Notes under the pieces: generated by a model
What the model was told of the DNA's origin: nothing
Databases searched by the model: none
What the model saw: only the letters and a program-made list of their open reading frames with translations
Made by a program: the position numbers and the translations under genes
NCBI GenBank assembly: GCA_937957805.1
Contig: CALFXW010000057.1
Span: 1-11,032, forward strand
DNA from: an uncultured Sphingopyxis sp.
GTDB taxonomy: Bacteria > Pseudomonadota > Alphaproteobacteria > Sphingomonadales > Sphingomonadaceae
DNA length: 11,032 nt
Direction: 5' to 3'
Shown here: one piece after another, positions 1 through 5,879 of the stretch
How positions within the stretch are numbered: position 1 is the stretch's first letter
Layout of the letters: every line of letters begins with the position of its first letter

Positions 1-56
1 GATCCAATGCATTTGTGAGAATCGAAATCTTCTTCTGTATTCTAAACGTATTCGGT

Positions 57-89
57 AAGCCCCTGAACTAGACTTTAGTTCAGGGGCTT
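57..89 (-). terminator. Perfect hairpin terminator of the gene fragment ending at 100
   Basis: The arms AAGCCCCTGAACTA (57-70) and TAGTTCAGGGGCTT (76-89) are exact reverse complements, giving a 14-bp stem around the 5-base loop GACTT. The hairpin starts 10 bases beyond the stop codon of the minus-strand reading frame that ends at 100, the expected place for its transcription terminator. The stem is AT-flanked and nearly symmetrical, so it could work in both directions; there is no long U tract. It lies in DNA of clearly lower GC than the main block. Confidence 0.7.
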
Positions 90-99
90 GGAGAGGTGA

Positions 100-215
100 C
101 TATTGATTTTCCACAATTTGCTGACATTGCGCCTGTGCATCTTTGAACTCGAGCCGCTTAGTTTCTGCAAATCCTCTCGACGGATCGTGTACTTTCAATC
201 CGAAGTTAGAGGCGC
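100..215 (-). pseudogene. C-terminal fragment of an unrecognised protein (foreign low-GC piece)
   Basis: On the minus strand an open frame ends at a TAG (102 to 100) with the C-terminus QIVENQ and is followed by the strong hairpin at 57-89, so this looks like a genuine gene end. The last roughly 38 residues use codons such as AGA, GGA, ACT, GTA and TTG that are rare in the main block, and GC is visibly lower. I do not recognise the family. The frame runs on without a stop into the ClpB-like piece upstream, but the change in composition and the lack of any known Clp C-terminus like this argue that the in-frame join is accidental. The exact boundary, somewhere about 205-230, cannot be placed from sequence alone. 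Confidence 0.45.
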
Positions 216-414
216 TGAACCAACGGCCGCCAATTTCGACGATGCGGCGGATGTCGTCGGGCGCGAGGTTGCGAAAGGGGATCACGAAGTCGATGCGGTT
301 GAAGAACTCGGGCCGGAAGAAGCGCTGGGCCTCGGCCAGGTAGTGGCGGCGCACGGCCTCCGAGTCGGCCGCCTCGCTGCCGCCGCCGGCGAGGAACAGG
401 ATCGCGAGCGAGGC
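216..414 (-). pseudogene. Internal fragment of a ClpA/ClpB-type AAA+ ATPase
   Basis: Read on the minus strand, the piece encodes an AEAQRFFRPEFFNRID segment followed by VIPFRNLAPDDIRRIVEI. An RPEF(L/F)NRID box followed by a hydrophobic strand and an L-x(5)-IRRIV helix is the hallmark of the second AAA+ module of ClpA/ClpB/ClpC/ClpV unfoldases, around the arginine-finger region. Only about 60 residues are present: Walker A and B motifs are absent and there is no family-like C-terminus. Local GC is much higher than in the piece at 1-205. This is a broken remnant, not a working gene. The right boundary is probably near the GATC at 415-418, where a different gene on the opposite strand becomes recognisable. 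Confidence 0.55.
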
Positions 415-552
415 GATCGAGGCGCGCGAGCTGCCCGGGCAGGATTCGGGCAGCGGCGAGGATGGCAAGCTGATCATCGGCGGCGCGCTGGCAACCCTGC
501 CGCTGCGCGAGGCGCGTGAACTGTTCGAGAAGGAATATCTGCTGACCCAGTC
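415..552 (+). pseudogene. Fragment of an NtrX/NtrC-type sigma-54 response regulator
   Basis: The plus-strand frame using codon 428-430 encodes an acidic linker (ELPGQDSGSGEDGK), then LIIGGALATLPLREAR and ELFEKEYLLTQ. The LPLREARELFEKEYLL segment is characteristic of the link between the AAA+ domain and the Fis-type DNA-binding domain in alphaproteobacterial NtrX. In intact proteins it is followed by a helix with a NISRTA-like motif. Here the resemblance stops abruptly after LLTQ (about 552) and the downstream bases do not continue the family in any frame. The fragment overlaps the minus-strand open frame, which there is only a shadow. It could come from a sphingomonad, but its location next to a Clp fragment on the other strand marks it as a displaced piece. 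Confidence 0.55.
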
Positions 553-606
553 GTTGGTGGAGCGGGCGCAATTATCGGCACTTACAATATTAAGATTATC
601 CAATAG
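553..606 (+). other. Possible gene tail and AT-rich spacer upstream of astA
   Basis: After the NtrX resemblance ends, another plus-strand frame starting at codon 553 reads VGGAGAIIGTYNIKIIQ and stops at TAG 604-606. This could be the last residues of yet another gene or plain noncoding sequence; it is too short to decide. From about 571 to 639 the DNA is AT-rich, as expected for an intergenic promoter region before astA, but I find no convincing -35/-10 pair. Confidence 0.2.
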
Positions 607-639
607 CTTTGATAACTAACTAGCTGAGAAAGTGCATTT

Positions 640-1659
640 ATGAGCTTCCGTATTCGGCCTGCAACCAAGGGGGATTTGCAGGCCATGTATGAAATGGCCA
701 AATTGACCGGCGGCGGGTTCACCAACCTGCCGCCCGATCGCAACGCGCTTGCCGCCAAACTCGAACGCGCAGCGGCGGCCTTTGGCGAAAATGGCAGCGC
801 GCAAGACCAGCTTTTCGTGCTGATGCTGGAAAACAGCGTTACCCGCGAAATTCGCGGCACTTGTCAGATATTCACCGAAGTCGGCGTACGCTGGCCCTTT
901 TATTCCTATCGCATTGCCACCATCAGCCAGCATAGCGCCGAAATCGGCCGGACATTCCGCGCCGATATTTTGAATCTGGTCACCGACCTCGAAGGGTCGA
1001 GCGAGGTGGGCGGCCTGTTCCTCCACCCGCATGAGCGCGCGGGCGGCCTCGGCCTGTTGCTCGCCCGGTCGCGCTATTTGTTCATCCGCGCCAACCGCGC
1101 TAAATTCGGCGACCGGATCTTGGCCGAATTGCGCGGGGTGATTGATGATGCGGGCGGCTCACCCTTTTGGGATGGGGTCGCGGGCAAATTTTTCGGCATG
1201 AGCTTTCAGGAAGCCGATGAATTCAACGCGTTGCACGGCAACCAGTTCATCGCCGATTTAATGCCCAAACACCCCGTTTATGTCGCCATGCTGGCTGAAA
1301 ATGCGCGCAGCGTGCTCGGTGTGCCGCACCCCAGCGGCCGCGCGGCGATGCGCATGCTGGAGCAGGAGGGGTTTGCCTTTGAAAATTACATCGACATTTT
1401 TGACGGCGGCCCGACGATGACCGCACGCACCGACAATGTCCGCACTATCCGCGATGCGCAGAGCGCCGAAGTCATCGCCATTGATTCGACCGGTGGTTCC
1501 TTTGGCCAGCGCGCGCTGGTGGCAACGGGCAGTTGCGGGGATTTCCGCTGTGGTTTCGGCATGGTGGAGCAGCGCGATGGCGGCGTTGCCATCGACCAGA
1601 GTTGCGCGCAAATATTGGGGCTAATGGCGGGCGATAAAATCGACTGGATCGCTTCCTGA
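640..1659 (+). CDS. astA: Arginine N-succinyltransferase AstA
   Basis: AstA transfers succinate from succinyl-CoA to the alpha-amino group of L-arginine, the first step of the ammonia-producing AST pathway, in the cytoplasm. The 339-residue product is close to the usual length (about 340) and looks complete. Recognisable family blocks are the N-terminal IRPATKGDL, the SEVGGLFLHPHERAGG stretch (about 121-136) leading into GLGLLLARSRYLF (CoA-binding GNAT-like core), ILAELRGVIDDAGGSPFWD (about 160-178), and YIDIFDGGPTM (about 250-260). The ATG at 640 has a modest GAGAA ribosome binding site at 626-630. The TGA overlaps the astB start by one base, so the two genes are translationally coupled. The gene sits just right of a mosaic region, so its original upstream neighbours are unknown. 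Confidence 0.93.
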   Translation: MSFRIRPATKGDLQAMYEMAKLTGGGFTNLPPDRNALAAKLERAAAAFGENGSAQDQLFVLMLENSVTREIRGTCQIFTEVGVRWPFYSYRIATISQHSAEIGRTFRADILNLVTDLEGSSEVGGLFLHPHERAGGLGLLLARSRYLFIRANRAKFGDRILAELRGVIDDAGGSPFWDGVAGKFFGMSFQEADEFNALHGNQFIADLMPKHPVYVAMLAENARSVLGVPHPSGRAAMRMLEQEGFAFENYIDIFDGGPTMTARTDNVRTIRDAQSAEVIAIDSTGGSFGQRALVATGSCGDFRCGFGMVEQRDGGVAIDQSCAQILGLMAGDKIDWIAS

Positions 1660-2909
1660 TGCCGGTAACAGAGATTAATTTCGACGGGCTGATCGGCCCC
1701 AGCCACAATTATGCAGGGCTGTCGCCGGGCAATCTGGCCTCCGCCCGTAATGCGGGTGCCATTGCCTATCCGCGCGCCGCCGCACTGCAAGGGCTGGCCA
1801 AGATGCGCGCCAATTTGGATGCGGGACTGGCGCAGGGCTGGCTGATGCCGCTCGACCGGCCCAATCGCGGCTGGCTCGACCAGATGGCGCTGACACACGG
1901 GGATGCGCCGCCGCATTTGCGCGCCGCCGCATGGTCGGCATCCGCCATGTGGGCCGCCAATGCCGCAACTATCAGCCCCGCCAGCGATTGTGCCGACGGG
2001 CGCTGCCACATCAGCGTCGCCAATTTACAGACCATTGCGCATCGCAGCCACGAATGGCCGGGGACGTTGGCGCAGTTGCGCGTCGCCTTTGCCCACCCTG
2101 ATTTTGCTGTCCATGGCCCGGTGCCAACCCCCTTTGGCGATGAAGGGGCGGCCAATCATATGCGCCTCGCCCCCAGTCACGACGCGCCGGGTATCGAGAT
2201 TTTCGTCTTTGGGGTGCGCGGCGGCGCCTTCCCCGCTCGCCAGCATGTAGAAGCATCGCGCGCCATCGCGCGGCGACATGGGCTGGATGCGGCACGCACG
2301 CTCTTTATCGAACAGAATCCGGCCGCAATTGCCGCCGGTGCCTTTCACAATGATGTGGTGGCGGTCGCCAATGAACGGCTGCTTTTCGTCCATGAAATGG
2401 CTTTTGCCGACCGCGAAGCCGCCCATGCCGCCATCCGCGCTGCTGCCCCCTGGGCCGAGATTTTGGAGGTGACGGAGGCAGAGGTGCCGATGGCCGATGT
2501 CATTTCCAGCTATTTATTCAACGCGCAGTTGGTGACTTTGCCGTCGGGCGAATATGCGCTGATCGTGCCGACAGAGGCGCCCGCAACCCCCAGCGTCAAG
2601 GCATGGATGGACCGCATGCGCGCCTCCAACGGGCCGATCCGCCAATTCATCCCCGTCGATGTGCGCCAATCAATGGCCAATGGCGGCGGGCCAGCCTGTT
2701 TGCGGCTGCGCGTCGTTGCCGAACCGGCATCGGTTGACCCGCGATTTTTATGCACCCCTGATGCCCTGTCACGGGCATGCGCGGTGGTCGCCGACCATTG
2801 GCCCGAATCGATTGCGCCCGATGCGCTGGCCTCTCCCGCTTTGGCCGAGCAGGTGGTTGCCGCGCGGCACCGGCTGCTCGATGCGCTAAATCTCGGCGAG
2901 CTTGGTTAA
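1659..2909 (+). CDS. astB: N-succinylarginine dihydrolase AstB
   Basis: AstB hydrolyses N2-succinylarginine to N2-succinylornithine, releasing two ammonia and CO2, the second AST step. It belongs to the guanidino-group-modifying superfamily. The product has 416 residues against about 445 in enterobacteria, shorter but with all key parts. The N-terminal INFDGLIGPSHNYAGLSPGN block is diagnostic. The likely catalytic triad is E162 (in FGDEGAANH), H230 (in AFHNDVVAV) and C347 (in GGGPACLRLRVV); the H-to-C distance of 117 residues equals that recalled for the E. coli enzyme (H248, C365). The start ATG overlaps the astA TGA and lacks a strong Shine-Dalgarno, consistent with coupling. The stop TAA lies inside an inverted repeat (2906-2934). 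astC, astD and astE are not in the window. Confidence 0.93.
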   Translation: MPVTEINFDGLIGPSHNYAGLSPGNLASARNAGAIAYPRAAALQGLAKMRANLDAGLAQGWLMPLDRPNRGWLDQMALTHGDAPPHLRAAAWSASAMWAANAATISPASDCADGRCHISVANLQTIAHRSHEWPGTLAQLRVAFAHPDFAVHGPVPTPFGDEGAANHMRLAPSHDAPGIEIFVFGVRGGAFPARQHVEASRAIARRHGLDAARTLFIEQNPAAIAAGAFHNDVVAVANERLLFVHEMAFADREAAHAAIRAAAPWAEILEVTEAEVPMADVISSYLFNAQLVTLPSGEYALIVPTEAPATPSVKAWMDRMRASNGPIRQFIPVDVRQSMANGGGPACLRLRVVAEPASVDPRFLCTPDALSRACAVVADHWPESIAPDALASPALAEQVVAARHRLLDALNLGELG

Positions 2910-2934
2910 TCCGCTTTCCCTGCCGTCGGATTAA
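2906..2934. repeat. Inverted repeat TTAATCCG-N13-CGGATTAA at the astB end
   Basis: TTAATCCG (2906-2913) and CGGATTAA (2927-2934) are exact reverse complements separated by 13 bases; the left arm contains the astB stop codon. Two readings are possible. One is a weak terminator for astAB, though the stem is AT-rich and no U run follows. The other is an activator-binding site: its centre lies about 90 bases upstream of the start point predicted from the sigma-54 promoter at 2984, a usual distance for an enhancer-binding protein. The sequence alone does not choose between them. Confidence 0.4.
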
Positions 2935-2983
2935 TTTACAATTTACCATGATGCGGCGCAGCGGATTCGCGCAATTTCACCGC

Positions 2984-2999
2984 TGGCACGATATTTGCT
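2984..2999 (+). promoter_or_regulatory. Sigma-54 (RpoN) -24/-12 promoter
   Basis: The bases TGGCACG-ATAT-TTGCT match the sigma-54 consensus TGGCACG-N4-TTGCW at every defined position. The invariant GG (2985-2986) and GC (2997-2998) have the required 10-base spacing, and the preceding C2983 fits the consensus pyrimidine. Transcription would begin near 3010, leaving a leader of about 20 bases that contains the purine-rich ribosome binding site (3012-3020) of the gene at 3031. The site lies in a true intergenic gap, oriented towards the small membrane gene, phaC and phaZ. Activity would need RpoN and an enhancer-binding activator, neither of which is intact in this window. Confidence 0.75.
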
Positions 3000-3030
3000 T
3001 CGTCGATGCGTGGGGGAGGATGGGACTTTT

Positions 3031-3285
3031 ATGTGGAAACGCTTCAAGCGGCTGTTCATCATCAAAACGCGCTTTGAAGCGTGCCTCATCATCTATGCGC
3101 TCGCGCTCGGTGCGATTGAACGCGGCCTCCATTACCTTGAAACCTACCCCGGCACCGGCGGCTATTTGTTGATGGCGGCCTGCACCGGTTCGGTATTTCT
3201 GGGCGGGGCAAAAATATTCGACAGCCTGCGTTATGAACGCGAAAGCGTTGACATGGCGGCCATATCCGCCACTAATTCGGCCTGA
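3031..3285 (+). CDS. 84-residue two-helix inner membrane protein, function unknown
   Basis: The ATG at 3031 was chosen because it follows a GGGGGAGGA ribosome binding site (3012-3020) and because the predicted sigma-54 start point near 3010 excludes the longer TTG-started frame from 2995. The product begins with a very basic stretch (MWKRFKRLFIIKTR), then has a hydrophobic helix at about 15-33, a short polar turn (HYLETYPGTGG), a second helix at about 43-61, and a charged tail (KIFDSLRYERES). Both ends are predicted cytoplasmic. I do not recognise a named family; it has no phasin-like amphipathic or alanine/lysine-rich repeats. It lies 41 bases upstream of phaC on the same strand, probably in one transcript, so a role linked to polyhydroxyalkanoate (PHA) metabolism is possible but is only inferred from position. 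Confidence 0.8.
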   Translation: MWKRFKRLFIIKTRFEACLIIYALALGAIERGLHYLETYPGTGGYLLMAACTGSVFLGGAKIFDSLRYERESVDMAAISATNSA

Positions 3286-3306
3286 GGGTCAAAGCCGCTG
3301 GCACGG

Positions 3307-3326
3307 CGACCCCATGGGAGGGGTCG
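3307..3326 (+). promoter_or_regulatory. Hairpin covering the phaC ribosome binding site
   Basis: CGACCCC (3307-3313) and GGGGTCG (3320-3326) form a perfect, GC-rich 7-bp stem with loop ATGGGA. The 3' arm touches the phaC start codon at 3327, and the best Shine-Dalgarno (GGAGG, 3317-3321, five bases before the ATG) is split between loop and stem. Folding would therefore hinder initiation on phaC. Coupling to ribosomes finishing the upstream small gene (stop at 3283-3285) is too distant to open it directly. Whether the fold is regulatory or incidental is not shown. Confidence 0.4.
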
Positions 3327-5012
3327 ATGGCAAAAAAGCCCAAGATTGAACTGACAGGCGAACCCGAAGGGGGCGCAGCGCTCAACCCGCTCGTCGGCCT
3401 CGCGAGTGAGGATTTGTGGGGCGCGGTCGCGCTGATGCTGCGCGAAACCGCGCTGAAACCCGACACCACGATGAAACATATGCAGGCCTTTGGCGAGGAT
3501 GTGGTCAAAATCATGACCGGCAAGAGCGAACTTGCCCCCGCGCCCAAGGATCGGCGCTTTGCCGACCCGGCGTGGACGTATAACCCATTTTATCGCGCGG
3601 GCGTCCAATATTATCTGGCGATGCAGGAACGCACGCGCGCGTGGATTGATGACCTGAATTTCGATGAGTCGGAACAAAATCGCGCGCGATTTGTCTCCGC
3701 GATGATTTTGGATGCGCTCGCCCCCACCAACAGTCTGGCGGGAAACCCCTCTGCCATCAAACGCGCCATCGATTCAGGCGGCCTGTCGCTGATGAAGGGA
3801 TTGCAGAACGCTTACAATGACATAGTGCATAATGATGCGATAGTCTCTCAGGTTGACAAGCGCCCGTTCAAAGTGGGTGAAAATCTGGCAACCAGTCCGG
3901 GCAAAGTGGTCTGGCGCACCGAAATGATGGAACTCATCCAATATGCGCCAACCGGCGACAAGGTGCATGCCATCCCGCAATTGACGGTGCCGCCACAAAT
4001 CAACAAGGCCTATATCAACGATCTGACACCGCAGAAATCGGTGGTGCAATTGCAATTGGCCGCCGGAATTCAGCCCTTTGTCATCTCATGGCGCAACCCG
4101 CAAAAGGAACAGGGGCATTGGGGCCTCAGCGATTATGTCGATGCGGTGATAGAGGCTGTGGGCGTCGTTTGCGCCATCACCGGCAGTGCCAAGGTCAATG
4201 TGTCGGGCGCCTGTTCGGGCGGCATCACGCTCGCCGCCATCCTGTCCAAAATGGCCGCCAATGGCGATGACCGCGCCAATGCCGCGACATTGATGGTCTG
4301 TGTCCTCCAGCCCGAAGCAAATGACAGCGAAGTGGGATCGCTGGTTTCCAAACATGGCATTGAACTCGCCCGCCAGCGCAGCGCGAAGAAAGGGATATTG
4401 GACGGGACATCGCTCAGCCGTGCCTTTGCATGGCTGCGCCCCAATGATCTGGTCTGGAATTATGTCATCAACAATTATCTGCACGGCGAAGACCCGCCGG
4501 CGTTCGACATATTATTTTGGAATAATGACGCGACCAACCTGCCCGCGCAATTGCACAGCGACTACCTTGATTTCTATGTAAATCAGCCATTTGCCAACCC
4601 CGGCAAGGTGGAGGTGGCGGGCCATATCGTCGACCTGACCAAGGTTAAAAGTGACCTTTTCATTCTGGCGGGTGTTACCGACCATATCACCCCGTGGAAG
4701 GCATGTTACCGTTCCACCCAATTATTCGGTTCCAAGAATATCGACTTCATCCTGTCGCAATCGGGGCATATTCAGGCGATTTTGAACCCGCCGGGTAACC
4801 CCAAGGCCAAATTCTTCCGCAGTGAAAAGGGAACCCCCGCTACCCCTGAACAATGGCTCGAAGGGGCAGAGGAAGTGGCGGGCAGCTGGTGGCCATATTG
4901 GGCCGAATGGGTCAAGAAGCGCGCTGGCCCCATGGTTGATGCGCCCAAGGCGCTGGGCAGCAAGAAATATCCACCGCTGGGCGATGCGCCGGGCCAATAT
5001 GTTTTTGATTGA
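3327..5012 (+). CDS. phaC: Poly(3-hydroxyalkanoate) synthase PhaC, class II-like
   Basis: PhaC polymerises (R)-3-hydroxyacyl-CoA into PHA at the surface of cytoplasmic granules. The product has 561 residues. The PhaC N-terminal domain covers about 60-230 and includes the family stretch KVGENLATSPGKVVWRTEMMELIQYAP. The alpha/beta-hydrolase core carries the lipase-like box GACSG with nucleophile C296, then D452 (AGVTDHITPWK) and H481 (SQSGHIQAILNPPGN). Length, triad positions and the GACSGG box agree better with class II (Pseudomonas medium-chain) synthases, recalled at about 560 residues with C296/D451-452/H479-480 and GACAGG, than with class I enzymes such as that of Cupriavidus (C319/D480/H508, GYCVGG). 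Substrate range cannot be read from this. The ATG at 3327 follows GGGAGGGG. phaZ begins 10 bases after the stop. The enzyme appears intact. Confidence 0.93.
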   Translation: MAKKPKIELTGEPEGGAALNPLVGLASEDLWGAVALMLRETALKPDTTMKHMQAFGEDVVKIMTGKSELAPAPKDRRFADPAWTYNPFYRAGVQYYLAMQERTRAWIDDLNFDESEQNRARFVSAMILDALAPTNSLAGNPSAIKRAIDSGGLSLMKGLQNAYNDIVHNDAIVSQVDKRPFKVGENLATSPGKVVWRTEMMELIQYAPTGDKVHAIPQLTVPPQINKAYINDLTPQKSVVQLQLAAGIQPFVISWRNPQKEQGHWGLSDYVDAVIEAVGVVCAITGSAKVNVSGACSGGITLAAILSKMAANGDDRANAATLMVCVLQPEANDSEVGSLVSKHGIELARQRSAKKGILDGTSLSRAFAWLRPNDLVWNYVINNYLHGEDPPAFDILFWNNDATNLPAQLHSDYLDFYVNQPFANPGKVEVAGHIVDLTKVKSDLFILAGVTDHITPWKACYRSTQLFGSKNIDFILSQSGHIQAILNPPGNPKAKFFRSEKGTPATPEQWLEGAEEVAGSWWPYWAEWVKKRAGPMVDAPKALGSKKYPPLGDAPGQYVFD

Positions 5013-5022
5013 GGGGCAGTGC

Positions 5023-5871
5023 ATGACCGGGGATGCAGCATTAGCGGGCGCTGAAGTGCGCATGATGGAGGCGGACGGGCGGCAATTGCGCGTGGCGCGT
5101 TGGCCGGCCTCCAAGGGGCGCAAGGGCAAAACGCCCCTCCTCTTTTTCAACGGTATCGGGGCCAGCATCGAACTGGTTGCGCCCTTTGCCCGCGCGATGG
5201 GTGAGCGCGATTTCATCATTTTCGATATGCCGGGGATTGGCGGTTCGCCCGACCCCGTCGTCCCCTATAACGCCATCACCATGTCGCATTGCGCAGCGAA
5301 CATCATGGACCAATTGGGCTATGGGGCGATGGACGTCATGGGGGTCAGCTGGGGCGGCGCGCTCGCCCAGCATTTCGCGATGCAATATGCGGGTCGTGTC
5401 GAACGGCTGATTTTGGCGGCAACCAGCGCGGGCTGGATGATGGTGCCGGGCAAATTGTCGGCACTCAGCAAAATGGCTGATCCGCGCCGCTACATCGACC
5501 CTGATTATATGGCGCGCCATTTTGCGACGCTTTATGGCGGCAACAGCGACGGGGCGGACGCGCATATCGCGCGGCTGCGCCCGCCCTCTGCCATCGGCTA
5601 TGCCTATCAATTGCTGGCGATGCTCGGCTGGACGAGCGCACCCTTTCTGCCATTTTTGTGCAAGGCTGAAACGATGGTGATGATGGGGGCAGAGGATAAT
5701 ATCGTGCCCATCGCCAACGGCCGGTTTTTGAACAGCCTCATCCCCAACAGCCGGCTCGTCACCATCCCCGACGGCGGGCATTTATTTCTCGTGATGCAGG
5801 CCGACGAATCGCTGACGCATATCCGCCGATTTCTGGATGCGCCGCGCGATGCAGGGGCCAAGGCCGCCTGA
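5023..5871 (+). CDS. phaZ: Intracellular poly(3-hydroxyalkanoate) depolymerase PhaZ
   Basis: PhaZ is a serine hydrolase that degrades stored PHA on granules. The frame is open further upstream, but the ATG at 5023 is preferred: GAGGGG (5011-5016) lies six bases before it, and it gives 282 residues, matching Pseudomonas PhaZ (about 283). Family signatures are LLFFNGIGASIELVAPF (oxyanion region), FDMPGIGGS, GVSWGGALAQ with nucleophile S109, LAATSAGWMMVPGK, D225 in GAEDNIVP and H253 in DGGHLFLV. The triad spacing (116 and 28 residues) is close to the P. putida enzyme (S102/D221/H248). No signal peptide is seen, consistent with the intracellular type. The phaC-phaZ order is that of Pseudomonas class II clusters, but no second synthase, phaD or phasin gene follows; cckA converges eight bases beyond the stop. 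Confidence 0.92.
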   Translation: MTGDAALAGAEVRMMEADGRQLRVARWPASKGRKGKTPLLFFNGIGASIELVAPFARAMGERDFIIFDMPGIGGSPDPVVPYNAITMSHCAANIMDQLGYGAMDVMGVSWGGALAQHFAMQYAGRVERLILAATSAGWMMVPGKLSALSKMADPRRYIDPDYMARHFATLYGGNSDGADAHIARLRPPSAIGYAYQLLAMLGWTSAPFLPFLCKAETMVMMGAEDNIVPIANGRFLNSLIPNSRLVTIPDGGHLFLVMQADESLTHIRRFLDAPRDAGAKAA

Positions 5872-5879
5872 TTGCGCCC

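Noticed and set aside
590..618. TTAAGA-N17-TAACTA as an astA promoter
   Set aside because: The -10 agrees with consensus at only two positions, and AT-rich DNA produces such pairs by chance.
2995..3030. Longer TTG-started version of the small membrane protein
   Set aside because: The start would lie within the sigma-54 -12 element, upstream of the predicted transcript start, and the ATG at 3031 has its own ribosome binding site.
3299..3305. Second TGGCACG, a possible -24 element just before phaC
   Set aside because: The following bases (GCGA CCCCA) have no TTGCW and no GC at the required spacing, so no -12 element exists.
3314..3349. Eleven-codon frame starting at an ATG in the phaC hairpin loop
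   Set aside because: It overlaps the phaC start out of frame and has no ribosome binding site of its own; the product (MGGVDGKKAQD) is meaningless by inspection.
4822..5022. Upstream extension of the phaZ frame into phaC
   Set aside because: The extra residues overlap the conserved PhaC C-terminus in another frame and do not resemble PhaZ; 5023 gives the family length and has a good ribosome binding site.
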